In this document: in pieces, positions 1 to 13,380 of the stretch
Numbering within the stretch: the stretch's first letter is position 1
How the letters are laid out: each line of letters opens with the position of its first letter
Assembly (NCBI GenBank): GCA_030407085.1
Contig: CM059587.1
Span: 42,072,501 to 42,136,500, forward strand
Origin: Trichopria drosophilae
Taxonomy: Eukaryota; Arthropoda; Insecta; Hymenoptera; Diapriidae
Direction of reading: 5' to 3'
Length of the DNA stretch: 64,000 bases
The notes under the pieces: generated by a model
Databases searched by the model: none
Seen by the model: only the letters and a program-made list of their open reading frames with translations
What the model was told of the DNA's origin: nothing
Made by a program: the position numbers and the translations under genes

Positions 1-911
1 ATACAGACGCAAGCATTCTTATATTTGAAACTGAAAATTTTACTTGTGAATAGTGAATTTATACTATAGCTATATAACTTTTCTGTAGCAAAATAATTGA
101 TTAACGATTAAACAGAAAATTGTAATAGAAGAATTTCAATTGGATGGAATTACTGAAAATTTCGCTACGAGAATTATTAGATATGGAAGGTAATTTAGGA
201 TTTGTTATATAATACAGGAATTAAGAACTTTATTAGGATGGAAGCTGCATTTATAGTTGGACCATTTCGTATTTCATTTTCATAACGAATCTCACAGAGT
301 CCCTCTAGGATACCAGTCTCGATCATTTATCATTCGCGGATCGTCGTTTGATCCCAACTCACTTCTGAGCTATTGTCTGCGATATCTTATCTGCCAACTA
401 ATGCACGTGCCTTATATGTCGATGTATGAGCAACGATGCAAGACCAGATGATTATTAGATTCGTTAATGTTAATTGTTGAAGTTAACATTATTTATATAA
501 TATAATAATATATAAAATATGTTAGAATCAATTTGCTATTCATTTTTAGAAACGAATTTTAGTAAGGAGAGTCTAGGGTGCACCATTCATTATGATCATT
601 TTCCTCGCCATTTTTAGTAATCTTTCCAAATCGGCAGTAATTTTTGCTAAAGAAATTTCACAAAGAAGTATATAATGGATGAATTTGAGTTATTGATGAT
701 GGATGTTCTATCAGATTTTTATGTTTAAAGTTATGAATCCCATATAATAACCGTGTAATTCTTATATATTGTTTCGACATTTAGAAATTCGTAGAACTCT
801 GTAATCAGTCCTAACTATGAAGAATTACTTTGAGAAAAAAGAATTGCAGATTTGGAATGAGTACAAAAAAACGGGTTAATATGAGCTGTCTAAAGAACAA
901 CTGATTTGTTC
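1..911. other. AT-rich sequence without a recognisable gene
   Basis: No gene or repeat boundary is visible. Positions 257-450 are somewhat richer in G+C and hold a 64-codon open frame. That frame has no domain I recognise and no clear splice sites, so I do not call it coding. Confidence 0.5.
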
Positions 912-1209
912 TTAATATATTCAAATAATTTTAGTATTTTTCGGTCAAATAAAGAATAAAAATGAAAAATGGTTGAGTTTAGAAGAAAAAAAAACGAGGG
1001 TCAATAATTTGGAGGGTTTTGTAATAAATCATAAATAAATAATTAGCGTCGTTTCGACTCCGATATGAGTCCTCTTCAAGGCTATGTTTAATATTTATTA
1101 CAAAACCCTCCAAATTATTGATCCTTGTTTTTTTTCTTCTAAACTCAACCATTTTTAAGTTTTATTCTTTATTTGACCAAAAAATACCAAAACTATTTGA
1201 ATATATTAA
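912..1209. mobile_element. Foldback (palindromic) element with a hammerhead-like centre
   Basis: The left arm runs from TTAATATATTCAAATAATTT at 912 to about 1034. Its near-exact reverse complement runs from about 1087 to 1209, so the element is a palindrome of about 298 bp with arms of about 120 bp. The short centre (1046-1082) reads on the minus strand as TTGAAGAG, a GACTC/GAGTC hairpin, then GAAACGAC. This resembles the CUGANGA-stem-GAAA core of hammerhead ribozymes found in Penelope-like retroelements, with one extra base. No coding sequence remains. The symmetry is directly visible; the class assignment is inference. Confidence 0.8.
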
Positions 1210-2099
1210 TTTATACATCGGTCCAAATTGAAAACCTTATCAAATGTATATTAACAATGATTTGTTGTTTTCTAAAACTAAGTAGAACGCTTTTATTATT
1301 CCGAATGCTGAAAATAGTTAATATAGTAGACTACTTCATAGTTAATATAGTAGATACTAATAATAGAATACTTCAGATTTGAGAAAAATTGGTGGACCTA
1401 ATGTCAACGAGGATAGTCAGTATTAATTAATATGCAACAGTTAGTAGGAGGATATAGTTAGCAGATGTATTTCCTAATAACGAAAATTAAATGAGCAAGA
1501 TATGTCAATGATAGAAAGAGAGCCATCATCGAGTGAGAAAAAAACTGATCGGAGATCATCCATCTTTTAAAGCTCTTGCAAATGGTGGCAATTGGTTTTG
1601 CATTGTTTTACTGTAGTCCACATAAAATAATTTACACATCCACATACTTTAATCTATTTGATCCATTTCTATGTACATTTGTACAATATTATTATTAATT
1701 TTCGTTTATCTCTGTTTATTGTATTTATTATTTTAAAATATTAATTTTGTTTTCACATTTTTTGGTTAATGTGTTTATTGATGGTCACAGGTGTTATCAC
1801 ACAATTAGTTTGCAAAAATTGAAGTGATTTATGCCAAAATCTTTAACATTACGTCAAACATTTTAAAACAAACAGTGACTTTCAAACAAACATTATCACT
1901 TTTCGATCGGAGAATGATATTTATATTGCAAGATCAAAAGTTACCAACGGTAAAATATGTAATATTATCCACATATTCCTACCTTATGTTTATGCATCAC
2001 GTCAATGAGGTTTTAGTTACTTCCCAGGTGCGCTTTTGGAAGTTCACCAAATGATACCAAGCGCTTTAACGTTACATCAATACAAAAGATAAATAAATA
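1210..2099. other. AT-rich sequence, nothing identified
   Basis: Small open frames of 69 and 76 codons are present but are AT-rich and of low complexity. No repeat boundary or RNA gene is seen. Confidence 0.5.
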
Positions 2100-2460
2100 A
2101 ATAAATCCCCCTGGAGATCGATCATGCAGCTGGGCTGGCCCAAGTCGGCAATTGCGAATGAAAATCACGTCAAAGGCGCAGAAAATCATCTGCATTCTCG
2201 AGGGATGGCGCATCGATCATTCGCCTGTGTCCCCGTGCGTCAAAATATTTCAGAGATCCAGTATTACAGGATTGCTCGAATCAGGGATCGAGAAATCTGT
2301 TGCGATCGCAACGATCCGATGTTCGTGTGGCTTAAAGTTTTCGCCTCGCGCGTGAAGTGAATAGGCGGCTACGTGAGAATACGGTTGGAATAGATTCATG
2401 TCCTTCGGGACTCGTTTGTACCATTTTATTTTATGAGCCACGAGCGCACAAATCCCTCAA
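2100..2460. other. G+C- and CpG-richer unique block
   Basis: This block is clearly richer in G+C than its flanks, with many CpG dinucleotides and frequent GATC/CGATCG strings. Open frames of 60-80 codons overlap on both strands. None has a domain I recognise, and overlap on both strands argues against simple coding. It could be an exon, an enhancer or a promoter. The compositional contrast is what is seen; function is unknown. Confidence 0.35.
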
Positions 2461-3529
2461 CAGAAACATCCGCGGCCGTTCTTTTGATTGATATTTTAAA
2501 TTCGTCACATGGTTCAAGCGGAAAATCAATATTTATCGACTCAACCATCTTAGAAAATGTGATTTCGGATAACCGATGAATTTAATTTTCATGTATTATA
2601 ATCGTTATAAAGCCGTATTGAAATTGCTCAGAATACGTGAAACTTTTCTGTATAACAGTTTTGAGGTTATGCGCAAAAGAATACAATTTCTATCAATTTT
2701 GAAAGTCGCATATTGATGCGCAATTTGTATTTCGAGTACTCTCTATTTCGAATATTGTGTAGACTTTTTTCTGTACCATTAAGGGAATTTTCATAGAACT
2801 TAATCATTTAAAAGTGTTAAACATTACCTTTTATGTTTTGTTAGTTTATTTGCTATGGGAAATAATCCCTAATCCAATTTTTTAGAATTAAGATGCACTT
2901 TGTTTTCGACATTTGTATTCCCTCTAATAAGCCCTGAACATTCATGGAGAACATAAACTACTACTTATTATATATAACACCGCAGTGTATCGAGATATTT
3001 AGTAAATAATGATGACCGAGCTTAATTACAGATCTTGAATTTGCTACAATTTTCCAATAAAATGCGATAACTAATCACATATTAGAATAACCAAACCAGT
3101 GACAATTATTTCTTCAAAAACAAGTCTGCACAATGGAAGGAGAAAATGAAAAAGGAATTTACGACCTTTTTCTGAAATGTAGACAGTATAATATATTCAG
3201 TTATTGAATGTTTCGGTGATGTTAAAAAATGTTTAGGAATTTCTTCTGTAAATTTAATATAAATCCTGACAGCTTTCTAGTAAATCGTCGCAGACCGAAA
3301 ATTTGTGTAAAAAAATACTTTTCCGAGCTCATAGCATTTCTGAAAAAATATTTACTAACTTCGGTAGTTTTTAAACATTGGATTTTCTACTCTATAGAAA
3401 GATCCATGATTATTTTATAAGTCAATTGATTGTAATTTGAATGTTATCGTTAATGGTAACATCCGTGGCTGAAGGTGTGGCTAACACATCGATTGAAATC
3501 ATTGTATTTTACCCTTTTTAGGAAATTTA
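2461..3529. other. AT-rich sequence, nothing identified
   Basis: No supported gene or delimited repeat. One 63-codon frame at 3229 is AT-rich and unremarkable. Confidence 0.5.
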
Positions 3530-4100
3530 AAAAAATCTGACCGCCATATACTCATCAACGAAAAATTTCATATTATTTTTACCACTAACAGGTTACCGCT
3601 CGATAACATAAAAAAGTGAAATCTCAGCCTATAATTTAAAGTCCCAGGTCCCATTTCAAAAAATGAATTTTCAAAAAGTTGCGGCAATTTTTATGAAAAA
3701 AAATAAGAATTTTTGACAATTTTGTTTAAAAAATGACTGTTTTTTCATACAGCAAGTAACCAGAACACTGTTTCACACCAAAATATCGCGTCCGCAATGT
3801 CTAAGCTTCAAAATGGTGAACTGTACTTTTGAAATTTCAAGATGGCGGATCCCAAATCGGGGACGTAAGAATTTTTATTCACAAATAGTAGTATTCAGTG
3901 CTCGTTTGATTAAAAAAAAATTCATTTTAATGACACTGAGTATCTAAATATTTTTTGGGTCGCCGATCACGAATCTGAACTCAAATTTCAAAAATTCAAA
4001 ATGGCGGATTCAATATGGCGGACGATATTCTCAAAATTGTTCGGATTATCTTGTAGATTGTTACTCGGAGATTTTTGAGATCGCTGATGACGAATTTTTC
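3530..4100. repeat. Family G relic (ATGGCGGATTC / GATCGCTGATGACGAAT repeat)
   Basis: Diverged direct repeats built around AAAATGGCGGATTC, CAATATGGCGGACG and a phrase of the type TCGGAGATTTTTGAGATCGC recur here. The same wording returns near 25.2 kb, 26.0 kb, 34.9-35.4 kb, 41.8 kb and 42.1 kb, so it is a dispersed multicopy repeat. Units are about 110 bp apart where preserved. No ends are visible in this copy. Confidence 0.6.
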
Positions 4101-4729
4101 TCGACCTAAAATCTCGACTATTCGCATTTTTTTTACAAACCTTATTACGTAGCTTATATCCAAACTCGAATTGTATACTTATTTACATATTTACATTTTC
4201 CCTTATTTACTAGTACATAAACCGTCACACCAAGAAATTAAAATTCACCATGAAATTGACAATGAAGCTTGAAATTCAACAAAATAAAATACATCTCTGG
4301 GGCTTAATAAGTTCACCCCGCAGTTAGACAGTTGCTATATCTAACTTATACATAATTGCAGACTGCTGTTTTTATTTCAAATCTAGAATATATTGTTATC
4401 ATTCATGTCATCGATGTCAATCATTTCTTGATAAATTAAACATCAAGTTCTTCACACACAAAATGATTATTGTGCCCATTTATATAAAAAATATTAAATT
4501 TCTACGTAATAACATTTATCATTACTGTTACATATTATAGTACGCATACATCAACAAAGCTCTACACACATCAATATTTTCCTAGCGGTATAAGTTGATT
4601 TAACATGCATTTCGATGTAGATCCGATAATATTTGATTAATTTAAAAAAGGATATAATGCATTGCTTAGCATCATTAGTTATAAAATCACATTCATATTT
4701 CAAACGTTCAGAATTTTCGTTTGATCCTC
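4101..4729. other. AT-rich sequence, nothing identified
   Basis: No repeat boundary or coding signal is seen. Confidence 0.5.
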
Positions 4730-5060
4730 CAATAATTTTTCGATTCCACCATCCACCTGTTTCGAAGAGAAGAAAACTTGACTTTCGGAGCAGACAGTCG
4801 ATGTATGACACTTTCAAAATGTTTTTGCCGCTCTTTACAAAAATATGACAAATGGACTTTCGGCGACCCTTTGAAATTTTTAAATATAATTTCCGAAGAA
4901 AGCCTCTCACTAGCCGCAAAGTATTCAGAGGACAAAAGAAAGAGCTGTCGTCTTTTACCAGACTCTTCGTCTGCATCGCACCTCACTGCTGGTTTTCATG
5001 TCTAGCAAAAACCGATTGCGAACTTGTTTTGTCTCGATGTAAATATTACGTGGACTTATT
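4730..5060. other. Moderately G+C-rich block with overlapping open frames
   Basis: Composition is less AT-rich than the surroundings, so several frames stay open. The longest in the window is here: 141 codons on the minus strand (4551-4976), with 92 codons also minus and 75-91 codons plus. None shows a domain I can name, and mutual overlap on both strands argues that at most one is real. It could be an old exon or simply unique intergenic sequence. Confidence 0.25.
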
Positions 5061-8000
5061 TTCTAGCACTGTTGATATTGGTCCTATTTTAAGAATTCTT
5101 TTAAAATCCTTTTCGAAAATAATTTGATTCTGGTACATGTACATGTCTTAGGGCGACTATTGATGTGCTCACAAATATAAGAGAAGTATTTGTATTTTTT
5201 ATACATAATCATTGGTTTTACAGACATTTTTTCAAGTCGAGGGAATATGAGTTCAAAAGTGAACATATTGCTAATAAGGATGCCGCGGGGGAGATTAAAT
5301 GAAAGAGATGCTATTTTAAAATGTTTAGTGGCTGGGATTTACAGAATTCAATAGAAGTCTTTAGCCATTCTTTCAAATCGACCAAAATACCAAAGCCTGT
5401 TGTAATTGATACGGTCGGGAAATTAAAACGATAAAAATTTTAAATCTATGTATATGTTTTTTTAAATGTTATAAATAATATTCATGTTTGAGAAAATCTC
5501 CTTGGGTATCGATTAATTTTGACATCCTGGTTAAAAAAAAGAAATACTTCTAAAAATTGTTGCAGAGTGAACGTTTTGAATGTTTGAGTTAATTTGTTTC
5601 TAAATTTTTTGCAAATTCCATTCCATATTAGCAAAATTAATTATACATAAATATACGGTTAAAAAGTTACTATAGTTGGGTACCATGATTTTGTATAATT
5701 GTTGCCGTATGTAATGAATACTAACCGAATTAGTTAATTATTTAAATCACACAATGTGGAATTTCTTTAATTGATTCAGATGTTACGTTAATCGCCAAAA
5801 AGAAGAAAAAAAAACATTTGTGATATTATTGGGCCATAAAATTATACTGTTGAGCTTAAAAACTGATATTATAGAAACAATTTGTGCAATTGAATAACGA
5901 GTTTAATACTTTAAAAACTTCTATTAAATAATTCTATTAATTTTGCATTATTGACATAAGATGTATTTTCGTCGTGTAACGACTATTTACGCAAGGTTTC
6001 ATTATTCTTTTACTCAAATAAACATCTGTAAACGAAATATCAGATATTTTATGTATTTCATAGAATATACATATACAGTTATGTTAAAAAATAATACTGT
6101 TCGAACGTTTGCCATCAAGAAAATAAAATGGTAAGTATAGAATATGTCATTAACTCCTGAAGGTATTATTTTGCTGCAATATTTACAATACTATCTGAAA
6201 AGCGAACATGTTTTAAAGAAACCAATATATTGCATTCTTTTTCTTTTTCCTTTCATGATATAATAAATGAAACTAAACTAAAGTACTAAATATAAAAACA
6301 CTATATAAATTAATAATAAAAATTATAAAAATAAAAATAAATAAGAATTTTTCATGGTTCAACAGATCCTTCACTATATTACATCAATGATTGCAATTCA
6401 ACTGCACAATTACGTTAATTTAACTACTAATTATTAACTGAAATAAGAATGATAAAATTAACTATTTAATTTTATTTTACTGCTTGGGAAACTACCCAGC
6501 AGTAGTTAATTTTGTTTGATACGTTATTTTCAGTCAAAACAATTTTTTTTATAATGATATTAGACATCAAATGTAAGAATATTGCTACGTCGAAAGAGTA
6601 GTTGGAATTAATACTAATTCATTCTTAAATATAGAGAAAGGCGAGAAATGCGACAAATAATTGGAATTACGTAAAAATGTCATTGATCTTGCGGTACCTG
6701 TTGGTACCCAAAATAACTCACGGTAATTAAAAGGCAATGATTGCTGTAAATACGCATAAATTCGATATTTAAAATTAATTCAGCTTGAGACTTTCTCTTT
6801 GACGTTGCTTCGATCATTTATCACTCTCGCAGCATTTCACCTAAACCATCGTCTCTCAAGTAGTGGGAGGAAGAAAACTACTTTTTTTCGTCACAGGGAA
6901 GCAAAGGTGTTTATGTCAATCGCACACAAAACTCTGTTGTTCGTGGGAGTTCGAGGTGGTCCTTTATGAAAATCATTTTTCAAAATCTGCCGAAATTGTC
7001 TAGCGAGATAAAATCAGTATAGTTCGGCAGCGACTCAAATTAAACTCCTTAAAAAATCGACTGTCCAAAACCTAATTCGAAACTGTACTACCCCATATTT
7101 GAAAAATGTTTTGTATTGCTTAGTCGGCACCCACATACGCTTATTGTAAAGTTATTTATTTTCCCACACACGATTTTGTGGTTTTGAGGTATAAAATAAA
7201 CTGAGCTTTTTCTAATCAATCCTAGAAAATATACGAGCTAAAAGTGAATGTCCATAATACGTACACATAATTAATTATATATAATAGCGTGTATTCTAAT
7301 TCAATAATCCATTTTTTATTGTTTCTTCGCCGCAAACTCCATATTACTTTTGGTGTCTGAAGACAGATTACGTTCAGAGATATTTAGCGTCGGAATTGCA
7401 TACAATATTCAAGAGTAATAAGAATGAAGATAAGATATTTCTACCACAAACAGTCAATTGGAAAAGAGACCACCAGCGAAGAGATAGACGTAAATACAAT
7501 TAAGGGTAACTTTTTCTTCAAAAGAGAGTGGCAAAAGATAACCTCAGATGCCTTTATTTTGCAATGTTTATTTTCTTTTTACAAAATAATCTTTTTAAAT
7601 CATGCCAAACAGTTAAAGATGAATGCTGCACCTCGTCTGTCAAATTCTGAAAAACAATTAGCAATAGAGCAATAGAACCTTGTTACGCTTTAAAAATTCA
7701 ATATTTATCACCACATTTTTGGATTCTTAAATCTGACGCTATGCCAAGATTTATACTGAATTTGAAAATTTTAAATAGTTTGTGGCTATAAATAATTTTA
7801 AAACAGATAAAATTTCGACCGTTTTAAATTCAATAACTCCCTCATAATGCATGGCGGCCATACATTGAAAAGGTGTCTATTTTGTCGCAAAAACCAGATT
7901 TTTCATATTTCATAATCAGATAAATACATTAAACTATCACATCAAATATGGACATATGCATATTATTAGAAAATTGTTAGAAAATTTAGATTTCCTGCTA

Positions 8001-9340
8001 TTGATTTCTTTGCAATTTGAATAAATAACAAATGTACCAGGATTTGTTCATGGCACAAAGATTGTCTCGGAGTCAATGATAGAAATTGTCTTAGCATCTT
8101 GGTCAGATTCTACATTAAAACAATATAATTCTTAATTAAATAAAATTACGAATGAATCGACAATTTCTCAGTTGTTTAAAGAGGCCTTAAAACTTAAACC
8201 ATTAAGACCGAAATATGATTCGACGTGGAATGTTATTATTGTTTTAAATTTACTAAAAACCCGTAAATCTATAATAAATAAAGTAGTAATAGTATTGAAC
8301 AGTGCACCGAGTCCAGAAGCTCTTGTAAATATTAAAAATATAACAATTTTTAATAACCGGATTGAAACAAATATTCCAGATATCATTAAGATATCGCGAT
8401 ATATATAGCAATAACGAAAAAACTTAGAGGCATAGGAAAACGATTATTTATCAGTACTCGAAAACTATTTAAATGTGTTATTTCAGAATCACTGAGTTGG
8501 TGGATCAAATCGACATCAATAAATTTACAGCGTATAGTACTCGATACATATCAATATCATAAGAAACACTGCAGACTGAACACACAAATCAAAAGCCTTC
8601 GCAAAATTTTATAATCGTCCAATTGTCCCTAACCGCTTTTAGGTTATTGATTCTTCCATATAAAAAGGAACTAATACTTTCACAAGTTTTTATTATTGGA
8701 TTCGGTTAATGGGTCATTTAAAACGAAAAAACCGCGGAGTGCTATTAAATTAGAGGGTGGAAATCGGAGATAGGGGTGATAGTGCACCCTTTTCAGTTTT
8801 TTCAATATATCTCGCTAACGAAGCAAAATTTCTATATTTATATATTAAATTATAATTAAATATAATATAATTTAATTTCTGATCGGAATAGCTTTTTAAA
8901 AAAATAAAAAAAAAACATTTTAATGACAAACAATTAAAAATAAAAAATAGGAAATAAGCAACAATTTTGTACTTTTCTGCTTTTTTGCCTATAACTTTTT
9001 ATCTTGGCCAGAGATAGATATAGGGAATGCTGATTAGAAAATAAAGTAGATAACATTTAATTTAAAATTCTGTTGTTGAACATTTTTTTTAAGGTTATAT
9101 CCGTCCAAATGTGGCCACTCGAATAAACCTTTTTTTCGATTTTCAACCCTCTTATACTGATATTGTTTCAATTCTGATTTTATTGGACAAATATTACAAC
9201 CCACTTTCAGAGTACCTACGTCTTTATAATTAATAATCTAAACAAAAACAAACAATACCAAAAGGGATCATTTTTTGTCTCTGAATATTTTTGAGTTTTT
9301 CAAGGGATAATTGTAATCATTTTGGAACGAACCTCGTACA
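5061..9340. other. Long AT-rich stretch, no gene identified
   Basis: I see no delimited element or RNA gene. A moderately G+C-rich piece lies at 6780-6960. A short GGTACC-type hairpin lies near 6690-6710. Long A/T runs are common at 8840-9100. Open frames at 7424 (83 codons), 8168 and 8172 are AT-rich and unrecognised. Confidence 0.45.
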
Positions 9341-9385
9341 TAATAACGATCGAACTTTACAACGGCAAAGTTTGATCGTATATTA
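9341..9385. repeat. Short near-perfect hairpin
   Basis: TAATAACGATCGAACTTT at 9341-9358 is followed after an 8-base loop by AAAGTTTGATCGTATATTA at 9367-9385, its near reverse complement. The stem has about 17 pairs with one or two mismatches. Role unknown; it could be an element end or a structured transcript. Confidence 0.6.
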
Positions 9386-10395
9386 ATTTTTATTCAGAGT
9401 TGATCAGAGTTTTGAAAATAGAAGGTAAACAAAACGTCTCTAAACAAAACATCTTTCACAATACATTCGAGAAACGATTTACAATTTTTTAAATATTTTG
9501 TTATGTCTAGACAACTGCGATAGGCGACTGCCTTTATAAATAAACGGAAAAATATTTTTTTCCTAAAGTTTCTGTACTTTCTTAAAGTCACGGATATTAG
9601 AAAAATAGTCATGTTACTTACCAAACTCTCACAACAAATAATATACTTCCCTTTCATACATGCATAGAAAAATCTTACTATTTGAAAATTACCGAACTTT
9701 TCTAAGGTTTACGATATTTGAAAAATAGTTTCCTGACCATTTTGATACTGCATTTTTATAAGTTTTGATAGACGACCAAAATGTTTAATTTCAATGCTTA
9801 TTCGGCTAATGTTTCAATGAAGAAAGATTTTGCTCACGTCTTCAGTGTTAGAGAAATTTAGGAATTTGTAAGTATTTTTTTCACGTATATATGCATAAAA
9901 TGTATATTCCAAAAACTTTTTTTATCATGAAATCTGTGCTCACGTCCTAAACATTTATTTCATAAAAAATAACGAAAAAATCATCAGTAGCAGAAAACTA
10001 ACGTAGAAACTAACGCTAACCATTTGTATAAAATTATGGAAAAGAATAACAAATTTATATATAGCAAAACCCGTACTTGTTGAACATAAAAAATTAAAAT
10101 ACTTATACTTAAATGATCCTTCAGTAAATATCATTAATGACCATTTCCAAAAATGTTTTTATAGAGATAACTTTTTTACCAGTATTTTTATAATTGTAAA
10201 TTATGAATAAAAAAGAATTTTTAACGTATTGAAGTGTATTATATATAAAATATATATAAGTCTACCAGTAGAGAAATGTGTTCAATAAAAAAATATCCAG
10301 ACAGAACAAATGCTGCCATCGGACGGGAATCCATTGAAGGTTTAGGACACGAAATTGGGAATCGTTAAGGCAGTTCTAAAGTGCTCCGCTGATAA
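9386..10395. other. AT-rich sequence with a weak internal repeat
   Basis: A loosely repeated phrase ending in ATATTxGAAAAATAGT occurs near 9575-9615 and again near 9690-9735. No coding sequence is supported; the 87-codon minus frame at 9394 spans part of this repeat. Confidence 0.35.
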
Positions 10396-10706
10396 TCTAA
10401 GAATTTAAGCTGAAAATCGAAAATTCAGTCATCAATCAATTTGTCGAAGGGCTCTGTAAGGGTGATTCTCATTACTATATACGACCAATTAACGAATGCC
10501 AAAGACATTAATCAGGAATTGAATCAGAATTATTGGAAATAGATGATTTTTATTTAATTTCAAAAACTCTTGGTCGATTCTTAATTTAACTTCTTTGGCA
10601 TTCTGCAAGAGTCCGTATAGAAAAAGTTGAATTTACCTTACAGAGTTCGAATTTTGAAACATTGATTCAGACATTCTAAATTTACATTTTTTAGCGTAAA
10701 TTCCTA
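10396..10706. mobile_element. Family E foldback element, copy 1
   Basis: The left part contains GGGCTCTGTAAGGGTGATTC; the right part contains its reverse complement in diverged form (CTTACAGAGTTCGAATTTTG). The outer arms also pair (GAATTTAAGC near 10401, GCGTAAATTC near 10694). The same arms occur at 26691-26972, which confirms a dispersed family. Both copies are diverged, so it is old and non-autonomous. Confidence 0.65.
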
Positions 10707-12207
10707 CCTTATCATCATATAGTTAGAACCCACTTAAAGCCACGAATTAAATTCATTTATAAAGGGTACTCTTTAAATATAAACAACAGTTATAATTATA
10801 AATTTTTTTATATTATATTTCAATAAATATAATTTAAGTTTTTAAAATAAGGTACGATAATTAAACTTAATTATGACTTAATGTGTTTTTGTTAAACGTT
10901 AAGAAATAATTTTACCAACCCTGATAAATATTTAATTATCCGTTCTTGATAAACAGCATAGCATATGACTTAATCCACAATGAAAATATTATTTAAAAAA
11001 TAACGATTTTCACAACAAAAATCCAATCATTTTAACAAATTCAAGTGGTTTTATACTTCCTTCTGTATATATTAGTAGAACCACATTTCGCTGAGAAAAT
11101 TAAAATACTCTTTAAATAAATTCACTTCCAAATTGCCGGTAGTGGGGTTCATTAATGTAATAACATAAAAGACGAAAAGTAAACAAAAACAATTTGAGCT
11201 TACATGTACGCCAAAAGAATAATTTGAAATAAGCGGTCAAGAAAATTCAACATGAACTTTAATAATATAGATACGCCAAAAGAAATTATGGAAAAAATAA
11301 GTGGATAATTTGTATTGGGGCTTGGAAGCCATTTAAAACTCGAAATATGTGAATGTACATTTAAGATCTAAAACAACCGGGAACACGTTCTGATAAATTA
11401 GAATGTGATCAGAAAATGGTATTGCAGTGAAAATTGCATAAAAAAAAACTTTGTGCCTAAAAAGACTCGTGTCATCAGCGCCATTTCGAATGAGCAACCT
11501 GAAAACTAGTCGAATGAGAATGTGTACATTTTAATAATTTTTTCTACATAAAAGGGCGCTGAAATTCATATGCAAATTGTCCATATTTGATCTTTAAGTT
11601 TAAAATCGGCATTTAGACATTTAAATACGGAATTTAATATAGAATTCAGAATTCCTTTAATTCACATACATAAACGTATAATGCAGAGTTGTCTATTTTA
11701 ATTTTAAATTATAGAATTTAAAAAAAAAATTACTTAACGACTGGGCATCATGAAGCTTACAATACTTCAATTCATGCAATGTATAAAAAAATGATATATT
11801 CATATTTTTAACTCGCATTTTATGCACTTTCAAAATATAATGTAAGGTGAGAAAATAGTCGCACTTCAAACTTTATGTTATAGACTTCTTGTAATTAGTT
11901 TAGTTTTTACCAATAAAGTGGATGTATGTAGCTGTCGTTGCGTCTTAGATGCATTATTTGTCACCTTCTGCAGTGAACATATTTTTAACTTCCGTAATAT
12001 CGATTAGCTACCTCAATTCAAACCAAGGACCACTTAATGATATTGCTATAGTCTTTATTCATGCGACACTTAGATTAACAAGTATGCACTAACTCTGACA
12101 AGTACAATGTATGATACTATTATATGTACAAGTTCACTCAATGTAATTCGATTCTGCGAGAATAACTTTTATAAATAACAAAGTGTCTTATAGTTAAGTG
12201 TCCATTA
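10707..12207. other. AT-rich sequence, nothing identified
   Basis: Very AT-rich from 10780 to 11060. A slightly less AT-rich patch lies at 11460-11530. No gene, RNA or element boundary is supported. Confidence 0.45.
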
Positions 12208-12805
12208 CACAGGCCAAGAAAATGAGGCCGATCTCCACACCAGGAAACCAGACTATACTTTTCCGAAGGTTTTGGGTGCGCTGAATCCAAATCTATCCTC
12301 AGAATTGTTCTATCACGTCAAAATTTTGAAATTTCCTAATCTACAAGTGACAAAAACACCTTTTTCAAATTTCAATAAGTTTTTTGTGGCGGAACAAAAT
12401 ATTTATTCGTTATTTGGTAAAAACCAGATTAAAATGTTATTCAACATCTTTAAAATGCTCTTTTAGTAATTGCAATATGATTTATTTTCATTGAGTTATC
12501 GAAATTTTTGTCAAGGCATGGTTATGATTTGCTTGTTATACACTTTTAGGTTAAGATATCTCAAAATCTGAACATGATTGAGCAGTTCTGTGGTCAGATT
12601 TGGATTTAGCACATCAAACACCGTCGGAATAGGATAATTTAGACCAAATGGCAAAACAACATTCATTCCGAAACAAACACTTATTGAAAATGGGCAAAAA
12701 CGGTATATGTTTTTACTTTTAGGTTAGGATATCTCAAAATCTTGATATGACACAAAGGCACAAAGGACAGGCTCGGTTTCTGAGTACGGATTTTATTGGC
12801 CTGTG
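12208..12805. mobile_element. TIR element with 3-bp TTA target duplication
   Basis: The ends are CACAGGCCAAGAAAAT (left) and ATTTTATTGGCCTGTG (right), inverted repeats of about 16 bp with one mismatch. TTA flanks both sides (12205-12207 and 12806-12808), a likely 3-bp target-site duplication. The interior has no transposase frame. It carries a direct repeat of the phrase TTTTAGGTTAxGATATCTCA at about 12544 and 12717, period about 173 bp. A TTA duplication is typical of PIF/Harbinger; CAC ends with 3 bp also occur in CACTA-like elements. The superfamily is left open. Confidence 0.7.
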
Positions 12806-13380
12806 TTATCTTTTGCATAAGGTAATAATTTTCTGCAATTAACTAATTTTTTAACAACCTTTTTACCATTCTTTAATATTTTATAAATTTATAATGCACT
12901 CAATGAAACGTGTCAATTTTTGGTTTGATATCCTCATAAAATTACTGTCAATAATAAATAAAACACACTAAAAGAATAATAGTTATCTTTGAAAATGGTC
13001 CTAAATCATTTTCTTTCATTTTTACATTAATTTTAGCAAATTATTAAACAGAAATATAATTCCTTATTTCTGGGGTCTACGTGACATAACATAACGTTAT
13101 TATGCAACTGAATATTGTATGTTCGAAGAAAAACGTGAGTTAAGATTAGTCTGTGCAGTAAAATTTATAATACGTATTGTAAATCTTAACGTAGATTTCT
13201 TTCCATACATGCGAGTACTTCACAAGTTATAAACAAATTCGTTAAATCGATAATAAAATACATGCATTTTTATATTATTATTACAAACACAAACTTGTTA
13301 ATTTATTTCATTTATTTTGATTGTATATTACTTCATCTTTGGGAGAGATAGTTCACTTATTAAAATAATTTGTAAAGTTT
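12806..13380. other. AT-rich sequence, nothing identified
   Basis: No supported feature. Confidence 0.45.

Noticed and set aside
4551..4976. 141-codon minus frame, the longest in the window
   Set aside because: No recognisable domain, no splice or start context, and it overlaps other frames of 71-92 codons on both strands. Kept only as a compositional note.
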